DNA from: Porites lutea
Taxonomy: Eukaryota; Cnidaria; Anthozoa; Scleractinia; Poritidae
DNA length: 64,000 bases
NCBI RefSeq assembly: GCF_958299795.1
Contig: NC_133213.1
Coordinates: forward strand, 21,991,478 to 22,055,477
Reading direction: 5' to 3'
Shown: positions 25,063 to 36,530 of the stretch, in pieces
Layout of the letters: each line of letters opens with the position of its first letter
How positions within the stretch are numbered: position 1 is the first letter of the stretch
Made by a program: the position numbers and the translations under genes
The notes under the pieces: generated by a model
What the model was told of the DNA's origin: nothing
The model's input: only the letters and a program-made list of their open reading frames with translations
The model's database searches: none

Positions 25063-26022
25063 ATTGAAGACTGGGGACAGAGGGAAGAGTGGTCGGGGAT
25101 CCTTCAATGAATTTTTTGGGGGGTTTTGATATGAAGGGGACACCGGGGTCAAAAGGGGTTATTTCTCTGAGTTTCCCTAGAACTCTCCCAAACGCACACT
25201 TGACCAGGCACGGAGATCCACACCGGTTTCCACCGTTTTATGGAAATCGGTCACATTTTTCAAAATAAATTATATTTTAATAATAAAAACACTTTCCAAG
25301 TTAAAATTTGGCCAATATCATATCCTGTCTGAATGACTCGGAAACACAGAAAAGGGGAATTAAGGAGTAACAATCCAGAACATTTCCTGGGGAAGCCCGC
25401 ACTTGGACCCCACTAGAAGCTTGCGCCTTTGGCGCTCATTTAGGTAATCGGTCAGTATTTATACTAGATCCGCGCTCGCTTGACTATGCTTATTTTGACG
25501 AATCTCAGGTTCTCACTGGAGAAATTGGTATTACCCATGTTTGTTAGCAGATATTTTGTAAGCAGTGTTCAGGGAGGGTTTTTAGCGGATAAATATCGTT
25601 TTCGTGTGGACCGCCGAAAACTTATGGGTTTCGAAACCGACCTTTGTGGACATAGCCTTATTGGCTATTTTTGTCGCAATGTACTATGGGACTGTTTGGG
25701 ATGGTATCGCTTCTTTCATTGGCTTTTACAAAGCGCGGGAAACTGGATCAAAATTCGTCCCCAAATAAAGTCCCATGGTGGAGTTCGACACAAAACCGAC
25801 CCAGTCTGATACGGTCAAATGGACGATTGTTCTTCGGTCTATACCAACCAATCAGAATGCATCTTTCCGCGTTATATATTCAAGATAACGGGAAAGGGAA
25901 TAGAAGTATCTGCCCCCCAAATCAAGGCGTAGTCGACGAGTATCGTGTTCCATGTAACAAACAAGTGAGAAACATTCAATTTTAGTTATCTAATTTTGTA
26001 ATTTTAGATGCTAGATATTTTA

Positions 26023-26025
<3 letters not shown>

Positions 26026-26055
<30 letters not shown>
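26026..26055. repeat. (TA)n microsatellite
   Basis: A TA-dinucleotide run flanked by T-rich sequence, about 200 bp upstream of the gene C start. Confidence 0.85.
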
Positions 26056-26163
26056 TTTTACATTTCTATGTACATATTTTTTTTCTTTCTTTCTTAATAT
26101 TGATTTGTGGAAAACCTGCAAAATAGCTTTAGCTAAGTGTTTCTCCCACGTTAAATAAAGATT

Positions 26164-26237
26164 ATGTTATGTTATGTTATGTTATGTTATGTTATGTTAT
26201 GTTATGTTATGTTATGTTATGTTGTTATGTTATGTTC
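26164..26237. repeat. (ATGTT)n pentanucleotide microsatellite
   Basis: About fourteen units of ATGTT with one interruption end about 10 bp before the first ATG of gene C. Each unit contains an ATG, so the tract would add upstream ATG codons if it were transcribed. Confidence 0.9.
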
Positions 26238-26245
26238 CATGTAAA

Positions 26246-28934
26246 ATGGTAATAATGCACTTTTCCTATGTTTTTGTTGTGTTGTCCATTTTGATTGGTG
26301 TTAGAGTTGTAGCAGTGATTAACACTGTTAACAATGATAAATAACCAGTCGGCTGCTATCTGTTGTGACAAGCCTTCTGTGGTTTGCAACTGTAACATTA
26401 ACACGGATCAGCCCAGTTCAAATGTGAGTAAAGCCATCGAGGCATTAGAAAGGAAAGTGGATCACCTAATTTCACTAGTCAGTAACAGCTCTACTTCCAG
26501 CCCTGAACCTACAAACCCACCAGGTAAGCCCCATTAATCTTGCCCGCTCTTTTAAGCTTCGTAGCTTAAAACGTGACCCTTAACATGTTCCTAAGAAAGG
26601 GCGGATTTGCATAAGGCCGACTTTTGTTTTCTGGATAATTGCTAGAGATATGCACCCGTTGTTTATCTCACTTGACTGACGCGATTACTTAAGTTCGCGT
26701 TTGGACCACAGCAAAAACAGATTCCTTCCTAAACGCGCCTATTTTTGGAAGAAGGGTATATGGGCCTCAGTCTTTTTAGCCGTTCATCATACGCAACATT
26801 ATGCAATCTAGAGTGTCAGGACCTTGTTCAAATATCTAACGTAGCATCGCGATTTTTTTTTTTTTTTAACGGAAGCTGAAAAGGTTATTTCCCCGCAAAA
26901 CATTGCAGTTTTTTTTAAGAATTATGGTCTTAATTAGTGAATATACAACGTGCCATAAGCCTTAAAATTTTTTTCAGTGACCATTATGTTTCTTAATCAG
27001 CCAAGTTTTCTCTTTACAGATTCACTTAATGATTATATGTTTCACTCACATTCTTTTTGTTGTTGTTGTTCTATCTTGAATTCACGTCTCCTTTCTGTTG
27101 CGCTGACAGCCTAGTCGTTTTGTCTTTTTCAGGAATTCCCGTTGCTTCATGCAAAGAACAGTATGACAATGATCCGTAAGTTAAAAAAGTGGAAACCTAC
27201 TTAGTTTGATCGAAACAACTATATACAAAGAATTAGTGTTGAAAAATGTTTGATATAATCACATAAAAATAATAATAATTAATAAAAAAGAACACATAGA
27301 CACGATTGCAAATCATCTGATTATAAAAATCCAGTTAATTAACGGTAATTTCAAATGCAAAGGCCATACGAAATTTTTGAAGTAATTAAACAGAAATCTT
27401 CTTAATAACATTTTGTTGCTTGAGCCCCAAATCAACACTAGGAGAAGGAAAGTCGCCAACTACCTAAACAAATTTCCTGGATTAACTCATCGTTGATGCA
27501 AATTTGATTCAGTGGTATTGGCCTTCTGTTGATTAACAGAAGTACCCTTTTTGATAGCGTTTATCACAGAACTACTTCATAGACTCAAATAAATTGAATT
27601 ACATCACTACGGCCAAATGATAAAGTTAAGTTCAGCTAGTCCAGGATATAAAATATGAAAATTTTTATTTTAAGTTGGTGACTCACAGTACAGCTGAACA
27701 AATAACTTTGACGAAATATCGACGATCGATACCCAGATAATAAAACAAAATCTACGTGTTCTTTGTTCTAATTTCCGACTTTAGTAGTAGGTACAATACT
27801 TATAACAATTTGTTATGATTGTGTCCCGCTTAACTCTGTACCCTTTTTCAGTACCCTATCGAGGGAGTCTTCATCGCGTACTTTGTCGGAAATACGTTAT
27901 ACGCTTTGGACTGCACTTGCAGTCTTTTAACATAATTTATGTCCCTTTCCCTGTCCTTAGGAGCTCAATCAGTCAGGTATACAATATCAACTTTGGCTTA
28001 CAAGAAGTTCCTGTGTACTGTCACATGGGAGATTTTGGATGCGGCGGTGGAGGTTGGACTGTAGCAGTGAAAATAAACGGATACAAGGTATGCTACAGAT
28101 CAGTGATATATTTCAGCTGGTAGTAAACATAACAATACCGGATCCACGGAGAAGTCTGGGACTGTCCTACCTCCGAATCCTCTCTCAAGCCCCCTGGGGC
28201 TAATTTATTTCAAGCGCGTTGGGGAGGGAGGGGGTAGCCAAAATTGGCCTAAATGTGTCTCGAAAAAAAGCTGGGAACGGCATTGAAGAAAATATCTTCT
28301 GATCGAAAATCGTTTAAAAAAATGAAAGTCGTCACAATCAGTGGCATCCATCTTCCTCTTCCTTAGCCTGAATGATAATCAGAACGATTTCTTTGGCATT
28401 AAATTTCAGAGGACGTTCCACTATGATTCTTTTCTGTGGAGCGACACAAACACATACAACGTTGCAGGGGGAAAAACTGGCTTTGACATGGAAGAGACCA
28501 AGTTGCCTTCCTATTGGGCCACACCCTTCAAAAGGGTCTGTCTCGGCATGAGAATTGGCAAGCAGGTAAAGTTCGTTCCGGTTGACATGAAAGCCAGCTC
28601 TCTGCACTCTCTGATCGCGGGTGGTGTCTTCCAGGCGACCTCTTTGGGTCGTGACAAGTGGAAATCGCTGATTGGCTCACATGCCTCCTTGCAGACTGGC
28701 TGCAATCGAGAGGGCTTCAATGCAGCAGCCAGTCAAAGCGATTCGGCCAAAGCAAGAATTGGTATTCTTGGAAATGACCAGCGAGATTGCATTACTTGTG
28801 ATTCTAGGATTGGGTTTGGCACAGGAGGTCACACTGATGATTCCAACACTTGCGGGAACAACGCTCCGAACGGATTCACGTCTGATAACGGAGGAAACAA
28901 CATTAAAGCCATGGGATATATATTAGTTCAGTAG
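26246..28934 (+). CDS. USOMP5-like gene C (frame break after the signal peptide)
   Basis: Exons are 26246 (or 26334)-26523, 27133-27175, 27961-28087 and 28410-28934. From ATG 26246 the frame gives a signal-peptide-like stretch ([18 protein letters not shown]), then stops at TAA 26342. The rest of the exon, with VVCNCN, one coil unit [10 protein letters not shown] and an NSS sequon, is in another frame that opens at ATG 26334 and gives 294 residues. Downstream exons join perfectly: [10 protein letters not shown], then [19 protein letters not shown], then the last-exon domain ending AMGYILVQ. Either this allele lacks secretion, or it is a young pseudogene, or one base is wrong in the assembly. 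The domain itself looks intact. Confidence 0.75.
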
Positions 28935-29533
28935 CGTCAGCGTAAAGACTGAAAAAAAGAAAAAAAAAAGCGGGAGTCAGGAAACACGGGGAGGTAGGAT
29001 GAGCGCTTGTCCTTCTCCCTGGGGTACGGTTCTACGTTATAAAAAAAAAATATCGGGGGTAGCTTTGCGTTGCAAGTTAAAAGTAGCTCGTTACACTGGG
29101 ATTTCGCTGAGAAAATTTGTCATTGTTTTAACTATGATTAGGGAGCTGTAATAAATACTTGAAACAAACTATCTTTTTTGGTGACTTATACGCGTTCATA
29201 AATTTAAATATAAAGCTTTCTTCGACCTCTTTCATTAAATTAAAGTCATGCAAGGCACGTAGCAGTTCCTAACCTTTCTAAAAATAACATAGGATTTTCT
29301 TTCAAAGGTTTGAACGCAGGACTCGTTTCATAAGTAGGTTGAGTATGATCGTCCGGGTGAACGTAGTCCTGAATAGGACTGTTGTTGTTGTTGACAGTGA
29401 CTGACGTTTCGACAACCTGTGCGGAAGTCATCTTCACAGTCAAAGTGATTTGTATCACGTCAGTTGCGTGGTATTAAACTATGGTTGTTGACCTGATTGC
29501 TCAATAAAGTCGGATAAGCAGGATATTCTTTAG
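28935..29533. other. Intergenic spacer between genes C and D
   Basis: AT-rich, with A-runs near 28955 and 29041. It presumably holds the 3' UTR of C and the promoter of D. No repeat family or RNA gene was recognised. Confidence 0.4.
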
Positions 29534-31748
29534 ATGGGCAAAGCATCGCTATGTCATGTGATGTCCCTATTTCCGATCAACAAGATAGAGGTGAGACGAA
29601 CAAACCCAGTACTAGGACTACTCACAATGATAATACTGCTTTCATTCATCGGAGTGGTCGCTGTAATGTTTGCCACGAATGACGTCACGTCATTACCAGT
29701 GGATTTGGCCAAGAAATCCTCAAACGATTGCGGCAAGTCTGTAGTCTGCAATTGTAATTTCCATGCCAATGGGCATGCCAGGGAATCGGGTGTCGTTATT
29801 GCAGAGATAAAAGAGTTAAAAACAAAAATGGAGGACCTTATTGCAATTGTAAACACAACAACCCTTCTGAAACCACTACCTACAACACCAGGTAAAATAA
29901 TTCAATCTTAATTTCATTAAGCGTGAATTTAGTAATAACCATTGCGGTTTCTGAGTTTCTGCTTTATTTTACATTGAAGGAATTCCTGTCTCTTCGTGCA
30001 AGGAACAATACGATAAAAACAAGTAAGAACATATAAAAACACTTATGCAGTAATCTGTTACTGTAGGTTCAAACTGTGACAGGTATCAAAACCCAAAACA
30101 CCAAAAGGAAAACGCCAAATCAAGCGAAATGAGAAGAAGGAAGTGAAAGAGCGCACGCGAGAATTTTGACAGATCTGAAATCCCCCTATCATATGTCCCC
30201 CTCAAAAGCTTAACTGTTGGTCCCTTCAGGGGTTACCACAGGTGTTAGGGGGTGGGGACGTGATAAATATGCAGTTTCGATAAGGGTTGATTCATGTAAA
30301 AGAAAATGCGGTTTCAATCGAAATATCCGGATTCTGGCCTAAGTTCTGCGTGACGGGGTACTAAATGGTGTGCAACCAGGAATTATACATATTTGACCAC
30401 TGATACATCTAATCAAACAGTCTTTTTAAAAGTTGTTTCCTATTGTCTGCCTCTCCTGAAACAGGTCATTGATTAGTCAAGTATACAAAATTAACTTTGG
30501 TTCACAAGAACTTCCTGTGTATTGTCATATGGGAAACTTTGGATGCGGTGATGGAGGATGGACAATGGCCATGAAGATTGACGGCTCTAAGGTAATCCAC
30601 CGACATTTTGATAAGCCATTTTCACCGCAGCGTCATTTTCGGGGAAGAACCCAATGTTAAAGGGGCGGAGTCAGTCGTCGGAATACTGGTATTAGACCCC
30701 CCAGAGGAGACCAATAGATATCAGCTGCACAAGGCAATAAGATTGGAGGGCGCGGTTGGGGTGTGGCCAATCCCCATAATCGGCTAGAAGCTCTTCCTCC
30801 GAGCTCCAATATCATAAAATGCCAGCGTTAGTCCTGCGAATGTATATTCCCTTGATCATAATCTGAAGGAGCTATGAGAGCCCACAAAAAAAGGCAGGCG
30901 CAATCGAGGTCCTTTCTGGAATCTGGGTCAGGCATCTATCTGACAGTTTTAAGGCGCAGTTACCTCGATTCCTTGCTGCAGCAGCACCTACCCCGTTGCT
31001 ATATCTTTTACCCACGGTGACTAACTGTTACCAACGTAAATAAACAGTTACTAGAGAACAGAAGTTCTAGCTCAAACCCCCAGCTTTATTGAGGGTTAAA
31101 TCAGGCTCCTGCCCCAGTGAGGTAAACTAACGTTCGCTAATTAGCTTCACCAAGTTGACAAAACAAAGCCACAAAGTTGTCTTACTTCCTTCCTTCATAT
31201 AAATGATTAATCCCCTTTTTAAATTTTAGCAAACCTCCCACTACGATTCGCAGTTTTGGAGCAACAAAGGTACATTTAACCTTGAGGGAGGGAAGACTTG
31301 TTTTGACCATCAAGAGACCAAGTTGCCGTCTTATTGGAGCACACCCTTCTCCAAGATCTGCCTTGGTATGAAGCTCGGCCATGATATAAACTTCATTGTC
31401 CTGCACAAGAAAGCTAACTCTCTTTTCTCTCTGATCGCTGACGGCGTGTACCGCACCACCACAGTGGGTCGCAACACGTGGAAGAAGCTTATTGGGGCAC
31501 AGGCCTCCTTGCAACGAAACTGTAATAAGGAGGGTTTTAACGCGATATCAAACCACAAAACAGATTCCAGGGTCAGAATAGGCATTGTGAGTAACCAACA
31601 AAATGACTGCTCTGGTTCTGAATCTAGAATAGGCTTTGGTGGGGCTGGGTATCCTGTGGATTCTAACACGTGTGGAAACGAGGCAGTAGCCAGTCCAGAT
31701 AACGGAGACAAACATATAAAGACGATGGGCTACATATTAGTTCAGTAA
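29534..31748 (+). CDS. USOMP5-like gene D, membrane-anchored form (complete)
   Basis: Exons 29534-29891, 29980-30022, 30465-30591 and 31230-31748 join in frame to 348 residues. Residues 1-25 are polar and basic. Residues 26-47 are a single hydrophobic segment ([20 protein letters not shown]), then an extracellular-type region: [10 protein letters not shown] near 66-75, one coil unit with an NTT sequon near 92-110, and a Thr/Pro linker. Exon 2 gives [10 protein letters not shown], exon 3 [19 protein letters not shown], and the last exon the conserved domain ([34 protein letters not shown]). The long N terminus suggests a type II membrane anchor. A start at Met10 would shorten the tail without removing it. 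Exon 2 and 3 lengths equal those of C, and D is closest to E. Confidence 0.82.
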
Positions 31749-32637
31749 AAATGTTCTTGTGAATAGACCTTCCCAGTATTCTATTCCAGTGAACACGCAT
31801 AATTTCTATTCGCATTTATGTTAAGTAGATTTGTGCTTGTTATTCTTCGCCGCCCACGGATGTAAGCTACCACGCTACCACCAAGCTACCACTAATGTCA
31901 TTTAAATAATAAATAGATAAACAAACAAATAAATTAATAAAATAAATAAATAAATAGATTAAACAAAGGTGCGGGCAACAACGGCCGAAGATCAAAACGC
32001 TTTTGTTCCAAAGCTGTGCTCTGTGTAGGTTTCACGTGAAAGATAACCAAAACACGCGTGATCAGATTATGAGGGGTAGAAGGTCGAAACACGCGTGATC
32101 AAATTGCGTTCAATGCATTCCATTCATTCTTAGTGGAAGTCCAAACAAATGCTGGCAACATACATGCGACGCATGCGTAAAAACAGCCAGGAGATTAGGA
32201 TTGCCGGCTCCTCTTGTGGCCCGCAAATAAACAAATAAATAAAATAAATAAATAAAGAGGTGTTATTATCTATTTCGTGCCAGATGAATTAGGAAAGAAC
32301 ATTTATTCATGGGATGTGAGTCAGCGTAGAACATTGAGATTCGATGTGAAGCGAAATCGGGCGATTGGAAATAAGGGCGGCCATCTGTTTCTCATAAACC
32401 GTGGGGGCGGGTGTCGGGCTCCCGCCCCTTAAGTAGATTTGATACTCATCACTACTAAGCAGTTTCCTGGTAAATTTCCCCATATTGGCGAAGTCAATAC
32501 AAGTTGAGAACAGTATTCTGGTATGCTGTTCTACATGCCAGTGAGAAATAGCACGAAAACGTCATAGATAACGTGCAGTTAGTCACTGATTCAGATCTCC
32601 TTGTTCAACACAAGACAGAGTTAAGACACTTTTTACA
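31749..32637. other. Intergenic spacer between genes D and E
   Basis: It contains two A/T-rich (AAAT)n-type low-complexity tracts (31900-31965, 32225-32260). The direct repeat AACACGCGTGATCA occurs twice, about 48 bp apart, near 32050 and 32097. No coding region is supported. Confidence 0.45.
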
Positions 32638-34471
32638 ATGATGGTAATTTTCACAATGCTTACTTCGGCCACCTTCCTCGGGATGTTTGCTGTAATAATC
32701 TCTGGGAGTGGCGCCAAATCAGATGTCGGAGTGACCAAGAATTCATCAGAAGAATGCGGCAAGTCTGTAGTTTGCAACTGCAACTTTCACGTCCATGAAC
32801 ACGCGGATTCGAGTGTCGTCATTGCAGAGATGAAAGAGTTAAAAGCAAAAATGGAGCAACTTATTGCAATTGTAAACTCAACAACCCTTCTGAAACCAAC
32901 TACTGCACCAGGTAAATTAAATAAATCTTATTTTCTGGAAGAGGGCGTTTTAGCAACGACGTATTGCACTTTCTAAAATACCAGGGAATTTCTCTAATTT
33001 TTTTATCATTATTTTAAAGGGGTTCCAGTTTCTTCGTGCAAGGAACAATACGAAAGAAACAAGTAAGGCGAAAGTGAAGTAATCATGCAGCAGTGTTGCA
33101 CTTGGATTTAACTGATCAAAACTGCGTCCTGTACTGTGTAATAAAATATTATAAAAGCCAAACCAAAAACGAATCTTTCTTCGAAACAAGTGAAAAGAAC
33201 AAAAAGAAGTGATTAAGCGAATGCAAGAGAATTTTGAGAGGGTCACTGCTTTCCTCTAACCCAATCCACTTCTAATATCCAAACAATTTGGATAAATTAC
33301 AATTTGCAAAAAGTAAGCATATAAATCTGTAGTTTACAAGTTGTTTTGGTTCGTGGGTGGAGGTGTTGCGTGACGACGAAAAAAAAAACGGCTCATTGTA
33401 GGAGCCTACAGTTGACAGTTGACGCAATGCACCGTGATTAAGTAACTCACTTCCCCCCCCCCCCCTCCCCACCCCCGTGTCACTCCTATTCACGTGGTTT
33501 GTTGTCTTTTATTTTACATATTTCCATGTTTAGTTACGCTAAGTTTACACCACACTGGACGAATTTTCTCCGGGTTGGAAAATTTTACCGGACACTTTTA
33601 TCATTCACACGGAATCGCTTAATATTTTCCCCTTTGTTCAAAGGGAACTGGTGAACCAGGCTGATTTTTAACTTTTTTTTCAGTATTTTATCATCGGCCC
33701 ATGCGCATAGCTCATTTGCAAATTAAAGGGAAATTTATATCTGCATGGTAGTTTATTTAAGTTCAGATCAGAAGTCCAAGACAATAATAAGATCCATCAT
33801 TAAAAAAATAATAACTTCGTACAGATATTTTGCAAACATAGGCTTACCTATCTTCAAATTTGTTTTCTCTTCTTATCCAGCTTTTAAAACTTTTGAGGGT
33901 TTTTGTTACACTTTTGGTCAACACTAAGACTTTTACAGCTTGTGTCAGTTTGTTCCACGGCTAGCTACTTGGTTCACAAGAACTTCCAGTGTATTGTCAC
34001 ATGGGAGACTTTGGATGCGGTGATGGAGGATGGACAATGGTCATGAAGATTGACGGTTCTAAGGTCAGTCAAAATTTTTTTGTTATTAAGCCATTATTGA
34101 CGATGGTATCCTCATTTCATGTAAAATTTAGCCTGGTGCACGTTATGTTTTGTTTCGAATCATTTCCCCCTGGGATATCCTTATTTATCGCATACAGGCC
34201 TTTAAGCCTTTAGCTAAAGCTTCACTTCGCCCCTTGTCTTGGATTCTGGATTCTGGGGTTCAACATGAAGCCAACCGACCAATCATATTCCAGGGCCAGA
34301 ATAGGCATTGTGGGTAACCAACAAAACGACTGCACCTCTTCTGAATCAAGAATTGGCTTTGGTGGGGCAGGACACCCTACCGACTCTAACACGTGTGGAA
34401 ACGAAGCGGAATCCATTCCAGATAATGGAGAAAAACATATAAAGACGATGGGCTATATATTGGTTCAGTAA
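32638..34471 (+). pseudogene. USOMP5-like gene E, decaying tandem copy of D
   Basis: Exon 1 (32638-32911) is well preserved: a hydrophobic N terminus, [10 protein letters not shown], and one coil unit MKELKAKMEQLIAIVNSTT. Exon 2 (33020-33062) gives SCKEQYERN. Exon 3 keeps only its 3' part, ending at 34062 ([20 protein letters not shown]). Its 5' part, which in D encodes ISQVYKINF, is replaced, and no acceptor restores phase. The last exon keeps only the end from about 34257 (GFNMKPTDQSYSRARIG through TMGYILVQ). Roughly 280 bp encoding the first half of the domain is missing. It is probably a pseudogene, although shortened transcripts are possible. Confidence 0.75.
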
Positions 34472-35021
34472 ATCTTGTTTTTAACTTTATGCCCATTTAT
34501 ATAATGAACGAAGCCTAAAAGTATTGCCAGCAATTCAGCACTTAAACGTTGATGGATGATTTCCGCAACGCTATTGATTTTAGACACTCCCACATTATTG
34601 TCATCAAGCAAATGCTATCGAGCATTTCAAGATGCACCTCAAATGATTATTTTTTTTTTTTTTGTGGAAAAACAAAAACGAACAAAAATGAAAGTTCCTC
34701 TCATCAGAGCGTTTGGGTCTAGAATAGGGTATCACTTTTCAGAAAACTGATCAGTTGGTTGAAGATTTTATCTAAACTAGGGATTGTGGTATAAGGTTTT
34801 GCTTTGGCTAGACTGTGCTAGTGACCTCAGTAGTTTCTGGAAAACAGCTACTCTAGGATAAGGGGGATTTGGGGAGTTAACTCTAGAATAGGGTAGTAAA
34901 ATTCAGCTGAACTAGCTCTGGTATACGTTAAGGATTCCAGGGTCCCAGCGGCACATCCCCACCCAGAAATTCCTAAAGTACCCCCCCCCCCCCCCCCCCA
35001 GGGACTTGTGATTCCTAGTCA
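34472..35021. other. Spacer between gene E and the carbohydrate sulfotransferase (convergent 3' ends)
   Basis: Two genes converge here. The stretch 34700-35000 carries repeated TCTAGAATAGGGTA-type motifs and ends in a poly-C run (34981-34999), then CAGGGACTTGTG. It looks like a dispersed repeat. Nothing coding was seen. Confidence 0.45.
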
Positions 35022-36194
35022 TTATTTTTCTATCCCTATAAGCTGCATTAATTCCAAGCATTCTCGTTCTATTATTCGATTTTGCTCCTCTGGAGCACTA
35101 CGCCAACTTTCTGTATTAGCAGAGGAATTTCTAACGGACGAAAATGGTTTGCCTGCTTCTCTGACCAGAGCTTCTGAACTTGGACTGGTGTTCACAACGA
35201 TCCACTTTAACAGATCTTCCGGCATCTCAAAGCCAGCAAATCTGTAAATCTTTAACGCCGTTTTGATTGGAAACTTGGCAATATCTCGGTAATACACTTC
35301 CATGTATTTGTTTCGGTACTCTTCTGGTAGGTTTCTGCCATATTTTACGTTTTCTGCAATTCTCGTGCAAGGGTATCTCACTTGATGAACAAATGATGGG
35401 GAAGTGTGGTTCGGCATCCAACCTAATTTTATTCTTGACGTAAGGCTTCCGCGCGGATCTCGAAGAATTTGAATGACTTTGATATCTGTGTCCAGGTTTT
35501 CTAGAAATACCTGAGGCACAATACTGGACAATTCTAACTTAGGGACTCGTCCCTGGGCTATTTTAGTAACACTGTGCCGATATCGAGATGCGCACATTTC
35601 GGCGGCAAAGTTTGGAACCAAAGAGAGATCTGGGCAAGATTTTTTCCTGGACTCTGCGACGCTGCAGAAGTTTTCTGACAAGAATGGATTCTTAAAAGAG
35701 GCGCCCGACCATTTTCGTGACGTGTGGGCCAGAAATCTTGTAGCTAATGGAAATTTTGTAAAATTACAGCTAAGAATTCCATTTATTACTTCAAGCTCAC
35801 TACGCGTCCAGTCCTCGCTCGGTTGCTTTTTCCTCCATGCCTTTGTAACCCACAGCGGCTCGTAGATCATAAACATTTGCGGATCTTCGCTAAACATTCG
35901 GCTGATAAAAGTCGTTCCCGATCGGTCGGCTCCGAAGATCAGCAAACTTCGTCGGCGTTGTGAGAAATCCAATAGATTCTTCAGTTCTTTCGGCGTTGGG
36001 GTCAGAATTAGTGCTTCTTCACTGGAAAGCATGTTTTTGGATGTTATTTGTAGTTCACTTCCAAAATGTTTCGGGTAATCATTAGCGATAATGTTTCTTC
36101 GGTGGTTTCCATACAGGAAACCAGTCAAATAAAATACGGCAGTAGTAACGATCGCAATAGCCAGCAATCGTAGACAGAAGCGAAATGGCGGCAT
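35022..36194 (-). CDS. Golgi-type carbohydrate sulfotransferase (CHST1/3-like), intronless
   Basis: A single 390-residue ORF. Residues ~8-29 are a signal-anchor (LLAIAIVTTAVFYLTGFLYG), giving a type II Golgi topology with the catalytic domain in the lumen. The 5'-phosphosulfate-binding loop is at 84-98 (LLIFGADRSGTTFIS). The 3'-phosphate-binding motif is at 240-254 (VIQILRDPRGSLTSR). These are the two PAPS contacts of galactose/GlcNAc/GalNAc 6-O-sulfotransferases. The acceptor sugar cannot be told from the sequence. Several N-glycosylation sequons (NFT, NHT, NSS) are present. Absence of introns is usual for this subfamily. Its neighbours are convergent gene E and, upstream, a SINE. Confidence 0.87.
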   Translation of the reverse strand: MPPFRFCLRLLAIAIVTTAVFYLTGFLYGNHRRNIIANDYPKHFGSELQITSKNMLSSEEALILTPTPKELKNLLDFSQRRRSLLIFGADRSGTTFISRMFSEDPQMFMIYEPLWVTKAWRKKQPSEDWTRSELEVINGILSCNFTKFPLATRFLAHTSRKWSGASFKNPFLSENFCSVAESRKKSCPDLSLVPNFAAEMCASRYRHSVTKIAQGRVPKLELSSIVPQVFLENLDTDIKVIQILRDPRGSLTSRIKLGWMPNHTSPSFVHQVRYPCTRIAENVKYGRNLPEEYRNKYMEVYYRDIAKFPIKTALKIYRFAGFEMPEDLLKWIVVNTSPSSEALVREAGKPFSSVRNSSANTESWRSAPEEQNRIIERECLELMQLIGIEK

Positions 36195-36339
36195 TTTTGG
36201 TAATTACATCAATTCAAAAATTTCTGCAATAAAACAAAACAAATGTTATCTAAAAAGTTGTTTTTATGCTCTGGCAAACATACTAGAAATAAAATTCCAA
36301 AACAAATGTTGGCACTGTACGATACTTTATGGTCACTTC

Positions 36340-36530
36340 CCTATGAAGGCATATTCCTTTGACATACAAAATTGTATTGTCAAAGGTTCGAATCCCGTAC
36401 AAGCCTGAATTTTTTTCAGGCTTTCTTTTCGCAACTGCAAAAGTTACGTTGCGTCTATAAATGAGATGATCTACTTTCAAATAACTGTTCCCCCCGCAGT
36501 TCACATAAATGATTTTCATATATTCATAAC
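36340..36530 (+). mobile_element. SINE-like element with pol III B box
   Basis: A perfect B box GGTTCGAATCC at about 36387 is followed by the inverted pair AAGCCTGAA...TTCAGGCTT, then CGCAACTGC...GTTGCGTC and GATGATCTACTTTCA. I recall this body from coral SINEs. The 5' half is diverged and the boundaries are approximate. Confidence 0.6.

Larger units (their letters stand above)
23826..26245. other. Intergenic region between carboxypeptidase and gene C
   Basis: It holds the second GGGAGCTTTAGC element (24687-25062), a (TA)n run and the pentanucleotide repeat directly before gene C. Two overlapping ORFs near 25.5-26.0 kb show no recognisable protein motif and no exon signals I could support. 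Confidence 0.5.

Noticed and set aside
25480-25985. Two overlapping ~105-codon plus-strand ORFs upstream of gene C
   Set aside because: No recognisable motif, no splice signals and repeat-like short motifs shared with 22.6 and 49.7 kb.
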